Shown piece after piece: positions 55,456 through 64,000 of a stretch of 64,000 nt of DNA. The stretch is taken from assembly GCF_009767915.1 (NCBI RefSeq), contig NZ_WSRP01000001.1:1-64000 (forward strand), in the 5' to 3' direction. How positions within the stretch are numbered: position 1 is the first letter of the stretch; each line of letters opens with the position of its first letter. The notes beneath the pieces are model-generated. The model ran no database searches and was not told the origin of the DNA. It was given only the letters and a program-made list of their open reading frames with translations. Origin of the DNA: Parasutterella muris (lineage in GTDB: Bacteria; Pseudomonadota; Gammaproteobacteria; Burkholderiales; Burkholderiaceae_F). The position numbers and the translations under genes are program-made.

Positions 55456-57840
55456 ATGGCTCAGCAAAAAAACTTGTCTCAGAACAATGATCTATTAGAG
55501 CGTTTTACCGCTTCCTTTGCAGGGTTGCGCAGCCATTCAAACTTACCGAACGGAACTACCCCTTTTATTTGGGCGATCGCGGTTCTTCTGATCGTTATCT
55601 TCGCGGCTTTTTATCTCAATGTCCGCTCCAATAACGAAGCCATCCTCAGAACCAATCTGATGAAAAGCACCGCAAAGGTCGCAGACAATATCGAAATGCG
55701 TCTTCGCGCCAGCTCCGCCTCCATGGCGCGCCTTATCGAGCGGCTGGAACTGGACGGAAATACTGCGGCGGTTCTGAACAAATTCTCTCGGGAGCTGCTC
55801 AACAGCAACCCGGAAATCACTTTGATCCGACTGATCGAACCAAGCGGCAAAGGCATCGAATCCATGGTGAACCCCCGTTTGGGAAAAAGAGAACTGCGTC
55901 AGTACAACTATTTGGATTACCCGCAGGTTGTACGGGACGCGATCGCGGACGCGTTTCTCTCAAACCGAGTTTCCATCTCTTCCTTCTGGTTCACGCCGGG
56001 AGATTCAACGTCGCCCTCCGTGGTAATCGTCTACCCGTTCACGCTTGAAGATAAAAGCTATGCGCTCCTGAGCCGAATCTCTCTGAATAAGCTGCTTGAA
56101 GAATCAACGCCCTCCTCTCTCAGAGCCGATTATGAATTCTCCTTGCTGCACGGAACCGAGGAAATTGCCGGTCGGGCGGCCTACAACCCGCCGGATGACT
56201 ACACCATTCCGAGCTATGTCCGCGCAGCGGACCCCCTGCCGCCCTCGATCCAGCTCTACGGCTGCAATATCGTTGAAAGTCCCCTGATCTTTGCCAGTCC
56301 GCTGATCTATTGGCTCGGCGCGCTGATGCTCTTTCTTCTGATCTCGCTCTTTTTCCTGAATAAAGAGATGCGTAAAAACCAGGCGGATCTGGATCGAGCC
56401 AACCGCGAACTCGAATTGCGGCGCTCCATCGAAGATTCGATCAGCTCGGCGATCGTGATTACGGATCTGGAGAATAAGATCGTTTACACCAACCCGGCCG
56501 CTCAGGTGATTACCGGCTACTCTGAAGATGAGCTGCAGGGTAAAACGCCGCCCTATCCTTTCTGGGCGGATACTTCAGTCCTGCCTGCGACTCTGCTGGG
56601 CGATCCTTCTAAACTCGATCCGGCAGCTTTTCCCTACCGCTTTGATCTGCTCGTTCGCCGCAAAGACGATGAACAGCTCAATGTGCTGCTGCTTGCCACG
56701 CCTTTTTATTCGTCTTACAACGAACACATCGGCTGGATCTATATGATGCGGGACAATACGATTGAGTCTCAGTCGATGAACCTCACCAACGACGCGATCG
56801 CTTCCTACCAGAGACTTTTGAATTCCGTAATGTCCTGTATTTCAGTTGTGAGCCACAAGCCGACCGGAACCATGCTCGGGATTCATAACGATCACTACAC
56901 CGAGCAGCTCGGCAACACCGCTGACGGCCACCTGGCGATCTCCCGCGCCTGCAAAATTCCGTTTAATCCGCAGGGAAGCCGAGAGGCCGAAGTTTGGGTT
57001 GATTCCCTTGAGCGCTGGTTCAGCATTACAGAGGCCAGAGTCACTCTGCCCGGCGGCTCTCACGTGATGCTGCAGTCTGCTCAGGACATCACGCAGAGAA
57101 AAATCAACGAAAAAGAATTGGAAGATCAAACCAACCGAATGGAAAATTCTTCTCGTCTGATTACTCTCGGTGAAATGGCCTCTACGATTACGCATGAAAT
57201 TAATCAGCCGCTCACGGCGATTACAGCCTATGCCAACACCGCTATTGAAGTTATCGGGAACGCTCCTGAGGTCAACCGCGGACAAGTCCTCGAGATCTAT
57301 AAAAAGATTGCGAATCAGGCCGGACGCATCGACAAGATTATTAAAAACATCCGCGCATTCGCCAAACGCAGACCGACGACACTCGAAAATGTGCCGCTCG
57401 CCAATGTCATCAATGACACTCAGGAGCTCGGCAAGCTGATCGAGAAAAAGTACGCCGGTATTCGCATTGTCTATGAACTGCCGAAGGTTCTCCCCAATGT
57501 TCTTTGCGACCCGGTACAGATCATGCAGATTCTCATGAACCTGATCCGCAACGCGGCCGAAGCGATTCTGGAAGCGGGCTGCACAGACCGAACCATCGCG
57601 GTTATCGCCAAAGTCGGCGCCAACGAAGTGGAACTTCAGGTCGCCGACCACGGTCCCGGCATCAGCGACACGATGAAAGCCAGCCTCTTTACACCGTTCT
57701 TCTCAACCAAAAAGAACGGGCTGGGTCTCGGTTTGTCCACCTGCCAAACCATCGCCGAATCGCACAACACACGGCTTAGAGTCAGAGATAATGAGGGCGG
57801 CGGTACTGTCTTCGTTTTTGATCTAAAAATCTGCAGCTGA
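55456..57840 (+). CDS. PAS-domain sensor histidine kinase (DctS/FixL type)
   Basis: The 794-residue membrane sensor has TM1 (about 36-56, PFIWAIAVLLIVIFAAFYLN), a periplasmic sensing region to about 275, TM2 (about 277-299, LIYWLGALMLFLLISLFFL) and a PAS domain (about 330-440; YTNPAAQVITGYSEDEL). HisKA has H580 in ASTITHEINQPLTA. The ATPase domain has LMNLIRNAAEAI, VADHGPGIS and KNGLGLGLS. The H box is of the DctS/FixL group, which pairs with FixJ-type regulators as here. The ligand is not determinable; dicarboxylates are a guess from DctS resemblance. Confidence 0.9.
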   Translation: MAQQKNLSQNNDLLERFTASFAGLRSHSNLPNGTTPFIWAIAVLLIVIFAAFYLNVRSNNEAILRTNLMKSTAKVADNIEMRLRASSASMARLIERLELDGNTAAVLNKFSRELLNSNPEITLIRLIEPSGKGIESMVNPRLGKRELRQYNYLDYPQVVRDAIADAFLSNRVSISSFWFTPGDSTSPSVVIVYPFTLEDKSYALLSRISLNKLLEESTPSSLRADYEFSLLHGTEEIAGRAAYNPPDDYTIPSYVRAADPLPPSIQLYGCNIVESPLIFASPLIYWLGALMLFLLISLFFLNKEMRKNQADLDRANRELELRRSIEDSISSAIVITDLENKIVYTNPAAQVITGYSEDELQGKTPPYPFWADTSVLPATLLGDPSKLDPAAFPYRFDLLVRRKDDEQLNVLLLATPFYSSYNEHIGWIYMMRDNTIESQSMNLTNDAIASYQRLLNSVMSCISVVSHKPTGTMLGIHNDHYTEQLGNTADGHLAISRACKIPFNPQGSREAEVWVDSLERWFSITEARVTLPGGSHVMLQSAQDITQRKINEKELEDQTNRMENSSRLITLGEMASTITHEINQPLTAITAYANTAIEVIGNAPEVNRGQVLEIYKKIANQAGRIDKIIKNIRAFAKRRPTTLENVPLANVINDTQELGKLIEKKYAGIRIVYELPKVLPNVLCDPVQIMQILMNLIRNAAEAILEAGCTDRTIAVIAKVGANEVELQVADHGPGISDTMKASLFTPFFSTKKNGLGLGLSTCQTIAESHNTRLRVRDNEGGGTVFVFDLKICS

Positions 57841-57884
57841 CAGCCCGGTAAGAAAACTTAGAAAAGAATTGCTTCTTAATATTT

Positions 57885-57924
57885 AATCACCCCCGCTTTC
57901 TTTGGAAACGGAGGTGATTTTTTT
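57885..57924 (+). terminator. Terminator after the histidine kinase gene
   Basis: AATCACC (57885..57891) pairs with GGTGATT (57913..57919) and a T run follows. It separates kinase and regulator transcripts, so the regulator needs its own promoter. Confidence 0.75.
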
Positions 57925-58101
57925 AGGAAATCCGTTAAAATAGTCGAATTCGGGTTATCACCTGTAAAAATATGTAATAATCCTTACTTAGTTTTAGCTA
58001 AGGTATAGTTCCCGGGTTAATTTGTAAAGAATAGCTTCACCCCCGATATAAATACTTCTCAGGGGTGTGATTTGCGCATATAATTACTATATGTGGTGTG
58101 T

Positions 58102-58120
58102 GATTGAATTTGATTCAATC
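58102..58120. promoter_or_regulatory. Palindrome upstream of the FixJ-type regulator
   Basis: GATTGAAT, 3 bases, ATTCAATC, a perfect 8-bp inverted repeat 43 bases before the regulator start. A TATAAT lies near 58079..58084. The palindrome could be an autoregulatory site of the response regulator. Confidence 0.5.
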
Positions 58121-58162
58121 GGTTAACAGATTTAACGCAAAATAATTTATTGTGGAAGGTAC

Positions 58163-58840
58163 ATGATGATTCAAATGACCTCGAAATCCTTTACTCCGGA
58201 TTCACCGGACACTGCCGGCGTCGTTTACATTGTTGAAGACGACGAGGCCGTCCGTGATTCGCTGAAGTGGCTGCTCGAAGCGTCCAGCTATCGAGTTGAG
58301 CTCTTCGAAAGCGGAGAAATGTTCTTGGCCAAATTCGATCCGAATGCCATCGCTGTTCTCGTACTAGACGTCAGAATGCCGGGCATGAGCGGACTAGAAG
58401 TACAAGAACATCTGATCGCCCGCAAATGCGATATTCCGATTATCTTCATCTCGGGTCACGGCGACGTATCCATGGCAGTCTCCACTCTCAAAAAGGGTGC
58501 AGTGGACTTCATTGAAAAACCGTTCGATCAGGCAGCGCTTCGCTCCTTAATCGAAAGAATGCTTCAGGAAGCCCGTCAGCGCAAACTTAAAGCTGAAAAG
58601 CGCTCGCTCAACGACGCACTTCTCAGCAAGCTGACACCGCGTGAACTGCACGTTCTTGAACGTATTGTCAGCGGCCGCCTGAACAAACAGATCGCTGCCG
58701 ACCTCGGCATTTCCATCAAGACCGTTGAAGCGCATCGCGCCTCAATTATGGATAAGACAAATTCCGGTACGGTTGCCGATCTGATGCGTGTGGTGATGAA
58801 TGCAAACCGCACCCCGCTGAAAGACAACAACATGAACTAA
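58163..58840 (+). CDS. FixJ/NarL-type response regulator
   Basis: The 225-residue protein has a receiver domain (VYIVEDDEAVRDSLKWLLEA, phospho-acceptor Asp in VLVLDVRMPGMSG, IFISGHGD, and Lys in DFIEKPF), then a LuxR-type HTH (LTPRELHVLERIVSGRLNKQ, IAADLGISIKTVEAHR, about 155-205). It is the partner of the upstream kinase, separated by 322 bases and a terminator. GGAAGG precedes two adjacent ATGs. Confidence 0.93.
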   Translation: MMIQMTSKSFTPDSPDTAGVVYIVEDDEAVRDSLKWLLEASSYRVELFESGEMFLAKFDPNAIAVLVLDVRMPGMSGLEVQEHLIARKCDIPIIFISGHGDVSMAVSTLKKGAVDFIEKPFDQAALRSLIERMLQEARQRKLKAEKRSLNDALLSKLTPRELHVLERIVSGRLNKQIAADLGISIKTVEAHRASIMDKTNSGTVADLMRVVMNANRTPLKDNNMN

Positions 58841-58867
58841 TGTTCTGTCGCTAAAGGAACTCAAAAG

Positions 58868-58888
58868 GGAAGGCTTCGGCCTTCCTTT
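58868..58888 (+). terminator. Terminator after the response regulator
   Basis: GGAAGGC, TTCG tetraloop, GCCTTCC, then TTTCTTCTTTTT. A strong intrinsic terminator. Confidence 0.9.
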
Positions 58889-58941
58889 CTTCTTTTTATT
58901 GATATATTTCTAAGTTTCAAATCAAATTATTCGGGGAACTT

Positions 58942-59796
58942 ATGTCTGCCAACATCATTGACGGAAAAGCGCTCGCTGCCGGTATTCGACAGGAAATCCG
59001 CAGTAAAATCCAAAACTTCACTGACGCGCCGAGACCGCCCTGCCTTGCCGTAATTCTTGTCGGAGACAACCCCGCAAGCCAAATTTACGTACGCAATAAA
59101 ATCAAAGCCTGCCTCGACACCGGCATCACCTCTTTGGAAAAACGCCTGCTCGCAGACGCTTCAGAGGCCGAACTGCTCTCTCTCATCAAAGAACTGAACG
59201 AAGACGACTCAGTCGACGGCATCTTGGTACAGCTTCCGCTGCCTAAAGGCTTTGACGAACAGAAAGTCATCCGATCCATCGCCGCGGAAAAGGATGTGGA
59301 CGGCTTCCATGTCGAAAATATGGGCGCGCTAGTGACAGGGCTGAAGGGCTTTCGTTGCTGCACGCCGCACGGCGTCATGAAAATGCTTGAGTCCGTCGGA
59401 TGCCCGCTCGAGGGCGCAAACGCATTGGTGATCGGACGCAGCAACATTGTCGGAAAACCAATGGCCCTCATGCTCCTTGAGAAGAACGCCACCGTCACTG
59501 TTGCGCACAGCAGAACCAAAAACCTTAAGGAACTCGCGAAAAATGCCGACATTATCGTATCCGCCGTGGGCAAAGCCGGTTTGGTGACCGATGACATGGT
59601 CAAGCCCGGCGCCGTCGTGATTGATGTCGGCATGAACAGAAATCAGGAAGGAAAACTCTGCGGTGACGTCGATATCGAAGCTGTTGCTCGTGTCGCGGGC
59701 TTTATTACGCCGGTTCCGGGCGGTGTCGGTCCGATGACCATCGCAATGCTCTTAGACAATACCATGCGCGCCTTCGAGAACCGTTTTAACCTGTAA
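58942..59796 (+). CDS. folD: Methylene-THF dehydrogenase / cyclohydrolase
   Basis: The 284-residue bifunctional folate enzyme interconverts 5,10-methylene-, methenyl- and 10-formyl-tetrahydrofolate with NADP. Motifs: [17 protein letters not shown] with the catalytic Lys, [34 protein letters not shown] (nucleotide site), and [17 protein letters not shown]. The length matches the family. It precedes prlC by 11 bases, likely in one operon. Confidence 0.97.
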   Translation: MSANIIDGKALAAGIRQEIRSKIQNFTDAPRPPCLAVILVGDNPASQIYVRNKIKACLDTGITSLEKRLLADASEAELLSLIKELNEDDSVDGILVQLPLPKGFDEQKVIRSIAAEKDVDGFHVENMGALVTGLKGFRCCTPHGVMKMLESVGCPLEGANALVIGRSNIVGKPMALMLLEKNATVTVAHSRTKNLKELAKNADIIVSAVGKAGLVTDDMVKPGAVVIDVGMNRNQEGKLCGDVDIEAVARVAGFITPVPGGVGPMTIAMLLDNTMRAFENRFNL

Positions 59797-59807
59797 GGAA
59801 GAATTTA

Positions 59808-61865
59808 ATGTCAGATCGTATTGATATTCTCTCGATTATTGAGGATAAAAGTAAATTTATCGACTTCCCGAATTTAAATCAGGAAAGCTTTAAGCCGGCC
59901 GTTCTGTCGCTCATCAATACATTAAAAGAGACCGTCAGCGCCGTCACGCAAAATACTGAACCCGCGACTTGGGACAATGTCGTCAAACCGCTGGACGACG
60001 CATCGGAAAACCTAAGCTTTGTCTGGTCCGCCATTTCTCACCTCAACAGCGTGGAAGACACGCCTCAGCTGCGCGCGATCGTCAATGAGCTTCTCGCTCC
60101 GATCTCCGCTGTCTTTTCGGAAATCGGCCAAAATGAAGAGCTCTACGCCAAATATAAAGCGCTGAAGGCTGAAGACGCATTCAAATCCTTCAGCGCCGCT
60201 CGCCGCAGAATCATTGATCAGGAAATCGAAGGGTTTGTGCTTTCGGGCGCCGAACTCGATGAGGCCGGCAAGAAGGAAATGACAAAGATCAGCGCTGAAG
60301 AAGCTGAACTCAGCCAAAAGTTCTCTGAAAATCTTTTGGACTGCACCAACGACTTCGCAATCTATCTGCCTAAAGATACAGATCGGCTGCGCGGCATCCC
60401 CGAAGGCGAAAAAGCGCTTTTTGCGCAGCAGGCGGCTTCCGAAGGAACCGAAGGCTATAAGATCACGCTGCACATGCCGAACTATCTGCCAATCATGCAG
60501 TACGCAGATGACTCCTCACTTCGTGAAGAGCTTTATCACGCTTATACGACCCGCGCCTCTGAGTTTTCTCCCGCAGGAAAAGACAATGCGCCTGTCATGA
60601 CGCGTCTGCTTGAGCTCAGAGTCAGAGAAGCTCATCTGCTCGGTTATAAAAACTACGCTCAGGTGTCCCTTGTCAGAAAAATGGCGGACACACCCGAACA
60701 GGTTGTTAAATTCCTGAGAGAGCTTGCCGCAAAAGCGAAACCCGCCGCGCTCAAGGACATGGAAGAGCTGATCCGCTTTGGTACACAGACACTGAACATG
60801 GACCAAATCAATCCTTGGGATTACAGCTACGTCAGTGAAAAGCTTCGCGAAGCCAAGTACTCTTACTCGGAACAGGAAGTCAAGCAGTACTTCCCTGAAC
60901 CCGCGGTCCTCTCCGGAATGTTCTCCTTAGTAGAGAAAATGTTCTCCATCAAGATCGCGCAAAAGAATGTTCCGGTTTGGAATCCTGCCGTGAAATACTA
61001 TGCAATCTCGGATAAGAACGGCAATGAAATCGCCGGCTTCTATACCGACCTGTATGCGCGCAGCGGCAAACGCGGAGGCGCCTGGATGAATGATCTCAGA
61101 AGCCGCCGTCTGCTTGATAACGGAGCCATCCAAACGCCGGTCGCTTATTTGGTCTGCAACTTCTCCGCGCCGGTTGGCGCTCAGCCTTCACTGCTGACGC
61201 TCAACGATGTGGAAACCATCTTCCATGAATTCGGTCACGGCCTGCATCACATGCTCACCCGTCAGACGGAACTCGCGGTTTCCGGTATCAGCGGAGTTGA
61301 ATGGGACGCGGTTGAGCTTCCGAGCCAATTCATGGAAAACTTTGTGCTGAACTGGGACGTGATGCAGACCATCTCCTCGCATGTCAAAACCCATGCGAAA
61401 ATGCCGCGCGCGCTCTTTGACAAGCTTGTCGCATCCAAGAACTTCGAAGCGGGCATGGCGAACGTCCGTCAAATTGAATTCGCCCTTTTTGACATGCTGC
61501 TCCACATGGATGAGCATCCGCATAAAGACACGGTAGAAAAGCTGATTCGTGAGGTCCGCAAGGAAGTTTCCGTTGTCTTCCCGCCGCAGTACAACCGCTT
61601 TGCCAACTCCTTCTCTCATATCTTCGCGGGCGGCTATGCCGCAGGCTACTACAGCTACAAATGGGCTGAAGTCCTCTCCGCGGACGCCTTCTCTTTATTC
61701 GAAGAAAAAGGCATCTTTAATCCGGAAGTGGGAACAAAGTGGCTCGATGAAGTTCTCTCGCGCGGCGGAAGCCGTCCAGCAATCGAAAGCTTTGTCGCTT
61801 TCCGCGGCCGTGAACCTTCCGTTGACGCGCTGCTGCGTCAGTACGGTCTGCTGGAGGAAAAATGA
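59808..61865 (+). CDS. prlC: Oligopeptidase A (M3 metallopeptidase)
   Basis: The 685-residue cytosolic zinc peptidase degrades short peptides. The zinc site HEFGHGLHH starts at H473 with Glu474, preceded by TLNDVETIF. The downstream substrate helix FAGGYAAGYYSYKWAEVLSA is also typical of the family. Length matches E. coli PrlC. It overlaps the next gene by four bases (ATGA). Confidence 0.96.
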   Translation: MSDRIDILSIIEDKSKFIDFPNLNQESFKPAVLSLINTLKETVSAVTQNTEPATWDNVVKPLDDASENLSFVWSAISHLNSVEDTPQLRAIVNELLAPISAVFSEIGQNEELYAKYKALKAEDAFKSFSAARRRIIDQEIEGFVLSGAELDEAGKKEMTKISAEEAELSQKFSENLLDCTNDFAIYLPKDTDRLRGIPEGEKALFAQQAASEGTEGYKITLHMPNYLPIMQYADDSSLREELYHAYTTRASEFSPAGKDNAPVMTRLLELRVREAHLLGYKNYAQVSLVRKMADTPEQVVKFLRELAAKAKPAALKDMEELIRFGTQTLNMDQINPWDYSYVSEKLREAKYSYSEQEVKQYFPEPAVLSGMFSLVEKMFSIKIAQKNVPVWNPAVKYYAISDKNGNEIAGFYTDLYARSGKRGGAWMNDLRSRRLLDNGAIQTPVAYLVCNFSAPVGAQPSLLTLNDVETIFHEFGHGLHHMLTRQTELAVSGISGVEWDAVELPSQFMENFVLNWDVMQTISSHVKTHAKMPRALFDKLVASKNFEAGMANVRQIEFALFDMLLHMDEHPHKDTVEKLIREVRKEVSVVFPPQYNRFANSFSHIFAGGYAAGYYSYKWAEVLSADAFSLFEEKGIFNPEVGTKWLDEVLSRGGSRPAIESFVAFRGREPSVDALLRQYGLLEEK

Positions 61866-62659
61866 GTTTCTCCGTCACGACTTGGAATGTCAACTCTCTA
61901 AAAGTGCGTCTGCCTCAGGTGCTGGACTATTTAGCGGACCGCAAAGACGATGTGCTCTGCCTTCAGGAGCTGAAGATGCAGGAATCAGCCATTGACCGCG
62001 CCGCAATAAACGAGGCGGGCTATGAGATCGACGCGTTCGGTCAGAAGACTTACAACGGCGTTGCCGCTCTGCTTCGCAAGCCCTATGAATTTATTGCCGC
62101 GGAAGAGATCCGCAATATCCCCGGCTTTGAAGATGAACAAAGCCGCCTTATTGCGGTCAGCGTCATGGTCAACGGCTCTAAGCTGAGAATCGTCAACGGA
62201 TACTTTCCCAACGGCGAGTCACTTGAAAGTGAAAAGTTCCCTTATAAGCTCAGCTGGCTTAAAGCGCTTGCCGACTGGCTGCCCTCTGAACTGGAACGTT
62301 ACCCGAACCTCGTTCTGCTCGGCGACTTCAACATCGCGCCTGAAGATCGGGACGTTTGGGATCCGGAGTCCTGGGCTGACAGCGTTCTCTGCGCGCCGCA
62401 GAGCCGTGAAGCCTTCCAAAAGCTCCTCGACTGCGGCCTCACCGACGCGTTCCGCGCTTTTGAGCAGCCCGAGAAGTCGTACTCCTGGTGGGATTACCGA
62501 ATGATGGCCTTTCGGCGCAACCGAGGTCTTCGCATCGACCATATCCTGATTTCGAATACGCTTCGGGATAAAAATCTCGGCGTTGTCATCCACAAGGATG
62601 TCCGCGCCAACGAGCGGCCGAGCGATCATGCGCCCGTTACGCTTACTTTAGATCTTTAA
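61862..62659 (+). CDS. xthA: Exodeoxyribonuclease III
   Basis: The 265-residue AP endonuclease/3-exonuclease acts in base excision repair. Motifs: TTWNVNSLKVRLPQV, LCLQELKMQE with catalytic Glu, GYFPNGE, LLGDFNIAPEDRDVWD, IDHILIS and the terminal RPSDHAPVTLTL. Length matches the family. It is coupled to prlC and converges on the rlmN-type gene with a 17-base overlap. Confidence 0.97.
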   Translation: MSFSVTTWNVNSLKVRLPQVLDYLADRKDDVLCLQELKMQESAIDRAAINEAGYEIDAFGQKTYNGVAALLRKPYEFIAAEEIRNIPGFEDEQSRLIAVSVMVNGSKLRIVNGYFPNGESLESEKFPYKLSWLKALADWLPSELERYPNLVLLGDFNIAPEDRDVWDPESWADSVLCAPQSREAFQKLLDCGLTDAFRAFEQPEKSYSWWDYRMMAFRRNRGLRIDHILISNTLRDKNLGVVIHKDVRANERPSDHAPVTLTLDL

Positions 62660-63686
62660 TCTGAATCACAGCGGTCCCGTCGCGGACCGCTTTCTGTTTT
62701 TCGCGCATTGCGCGAGCTCTGAGCTGTCCGCAGCCGCCGTCCACGTCCTGAGCAGCGGAATCCCGGAACTTCAGCAGAATATGAAAGGATCTGCAGACGG
62801 CTTTAAGCGCCTCAATCCGATCGGGATCAGGCCGATCATAGGGACTGTCGTCAATCTTATTGACCGGAATCATGTTGAGAACCGCAAACTGACCGTCCCA
62901 GAGTGAAGCCAGCTGATCGATTTCATCAGTACCGTCGTTAAGATCTCGGATCAGCGTCCACTGATATTGAATCGGATATTTGCTCAGTCGCGCATACTCT
63001 TTGCCAAAGTCAAGAATCTCTTTAACCGTCAGATCTGCCGCATTCGGAAGCAGCATACGGCGCTTTTCATCAAATGCGGAATGCAGAGATATCGCAAGAG
63101 CGGGTTTAATCTCCCTATGCGAGAGTTCCTCAAAAAGCCGTCTGTCCCCAACAGTGGAAATGACCAGCTCCTTGTAACCGATTCCGGCGTAGCGAGTAAT
63201 ATGGTCAAGCGCGGACAGAACATTTCTGCGATTATGCGAAGGCTCGCCCATCCCCATAAACACGACTTTAGAGATTTTTTGCCGGCTCTTGGCGTAGACC
63301 ACCTGCGCTGCGATTTCAATATCGGAAAGCTGACGAACGAGACCGGAGCGCCCGGTCATACAAAAGCGGCAGCCGACCGCGCAGCCGACCTGCGTTGAAA
63401 TGCAGACTCCGTCTCTCGGAAGCAGCACTGATTCGATCCGCTGACCGTCAGAGGCTCTCAGCACGGCTCTCGCGCCATTTGCTCCGAGATAATCGTCGCT
63501 GTCGGGCATGAGAACCTGAGCCAAACGGGTTCCCAGGGTTGCAGCCGCTTCAGCGGCCGCCTTCGGAAAAGTAAATTTCGCCTGTGTCAGCGGACGACCG
63601 AGATACCAATTGCGCCAGAATGCATCAATATGGCTCTGTTTGCAGCCTAGTGCGGCTAATTCGTTATTTACGCTCTCAAAATTCAT
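62643..63686 (-). CDS. rlmN: RlmN-type 23S rRNA (adenine-C2) methyltransferase
   Basis: The 347-residue radical SAM enzyme has the cluster motif CAVGCRFC and both methyl-transfer cysteines: one in RDGVCISTQVGC, the other in DVDGGCGQL near the C-terminus. FMGMGEPSHNRRNVLSALD and ISLHSAFDEKRRMLLPNA are family motifs. The sequence departs from classic RlmN in places (for example no Cys before the Y-x-Y strand), so a divergent RlmN/Cfr-family paralogue is possible. It is unrelated in type to the prophage SPASM enzymes. Confidence 0.85.
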   Translation of the reverse strand: MNFESVNNELAALGCKQSHIDAFWRNWYLGRPLTQAKFTFPKAAAEAAATLGTRLAQVLMPDSDDYLGANGARAVLRASDGQRIESVLLPRDGVCISTQVGCAVGCRFCMTGRSGLVRQLSDIEIAAQVVYAKSRQKISKVVFMGMGEPSHNRRNVLSALDHITRYAGIGYKELVISTVGDRRLFEELSHREIKPALAISLHSAFDEKRRMLLPNAADLTVKEILDFGKEYARLSKYPIQYQWTLIRDLNDGTDEIDQLASLWDGQFAVLNMIPVNKIDDSPYDRPDPDRIEALKAVCRSFHILLKFRDSAAQDVDGGCGQLRARAMREKQKAVRDGTAVIQIKDLK

Positions 63687-63707
63687 GGCGCAATGATAGC
63701 AGGCGTC

Positions 63708-64000
63708 TTAATCCTCAGTTTTAAGATTTAATTCCGCAATCTTGCGTGTAATGGTATTGCGCCCAATACCAAGTCTGGAGGCGGCCTCCACTCGGCGACC
63801 GTGTGTGAATTCAAGCGCGGTTTCAATAACCGCCGTTTCGAAGGCGTCAGTGAGTTCTTTCATCAGGTCCGGCGTTTCTTCCTTCAATTTCGCCTCAACT
63901 GCCGCCCTCAAACCGTCCTGCCAGGTTCCGCCGACAAGAGGAGCCGCTGAGACCGCTTTAGCGGGAGCCGACTGAAGAATCTCCGCAGGAAGATCGCTCA
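63708..64000 (-). CDS. ntrC: NtrC, C-terminal part (runs off the window)
   Basis: The open frame continues to the window edge without a start. It reads SDLPAEILQSAPAKAVSAAP, then WQDGLRAAVEAKLKEETPDL and the Fis-like HTH EAASRLGIGRNTITRKIAEL near the end. The LPAE, W and RNTxTRK features match the C-terminus of the sigma-54 activator NtrC (GlnG), which controls nitrogen assimilation. Only about 96 residues are in the window; receiver and AAA+ domains lie outside. A short frame started at an internal TTG would be misleading. Confidence 0.82.
   Translation of the reverse strand, partial: SDLPAEILQSAPAKAVSAAPLVGGTWQDGLRAAVEAKLKEETPDLMKELTDAFETAVIETALEFTHGRRVEAASRLGIGRNTITRKIAELNLKTED

Noticed and set aside
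62643-63686. Host rlmN-type gene as part of the prophage radical SAM system
   Set aside because: It is an RNA methyltransferase type with its own catalytic Cys pair, lies 10 kb outside attR and has no SPASM domain.

Overview
The window is a nearly complete view of a 50.6 kb tailed-phage prophage (1438..52078) inserted in a tRNA-Arg(ACG) gene, with about 1.4 kb of host DNA on the left and 12 kb on the right. The host genes (rpiA, a PAS histidine kinase with a FixJ-type regulator, folD, prlC, xthA, an rlmN-type methyltransferase, the end of ntrC) look betaproteobacterial. Together with moderate GC and a short-tailed phage architecture like Bordetella BPP-1, they suggest a gut Burkholderiales host such as Sutterella or Parasutterella. 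The genus is inference; no marker gene here settles it.

Prophage layout. The late genes (1542..29960) run leftward: terminase large subunit, GNAT protein, cupin-like protein, a small structural protein, portal, a 36-residue membrane peptide, a Bbp19-like protein, scaffold, major capsid, Bbp16-like cement protein, adaptor, nozzle, three internal or ejection proteins (one of 2142 residues), a T7-type collagen-like tail fibre, three short Cys-rich fibre proteins, a protein of unknown function, two radical SAM/SPASM enzymes, and a lysis cassette (holin, Cys-type GH24 endolysin, Rz with nested Rz1). The middle (30177..37800) holds a HigB-HigA-SecB-like toxin-antitoxin-chaperone module, a Prim-Pol/D5 primase-helicase, a divergent regulatory switch with two tandem S24-type repressors, the terminase small subunit, and a repeat-rich candidate origin. 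The early operon (37816..50751) runs rightward: unknown small proteins, a divergent pair of cargo-type genes flanked by a perfect 24-bp inverted repeat, then replication and recombination genes (DUF2800 nuclease, DUF2815 ssDNA-binding-like protein, family A DNA polymerase, VRR-NUC nuclease, SF2 helicase, DUF3310, excisionase-like protein). The integrase lies next to attR.

The most unusual system is at 3417..7964. Three paralogous short proteins begin with the N-terminal domain of the BPP-1 major tropism determinant, continue with tail-fibre SQLTND repeats, and end in tips carrying 5, 14 and 17 cysteines in CxxC and CxxxxC arrays. They are followed by an unknown 292-residue protein and two radical SAM enzymes with complete SPASM cysteine signatures. 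From the first Cys-rich gene to the endolysin most junctions overlap by 1 to 8 bases. I infer that this is a receptor-binding-tip modification system resembling RiPP maturation, at the place where BPP-1 carries its diversity-generating retroelement. No reverse transcriptase is present.

Other notable structures are a 13-bp motif repeated only in three late-operon gaps, a hairpin hiding the tail-fibre ribosome binding site, a palindrome sitting between the -35 and -10 boxes of the early promoter, two families of iteron-like repeats, and an intrinsic terminator on the antisense strand inside the 2142-residue gene.
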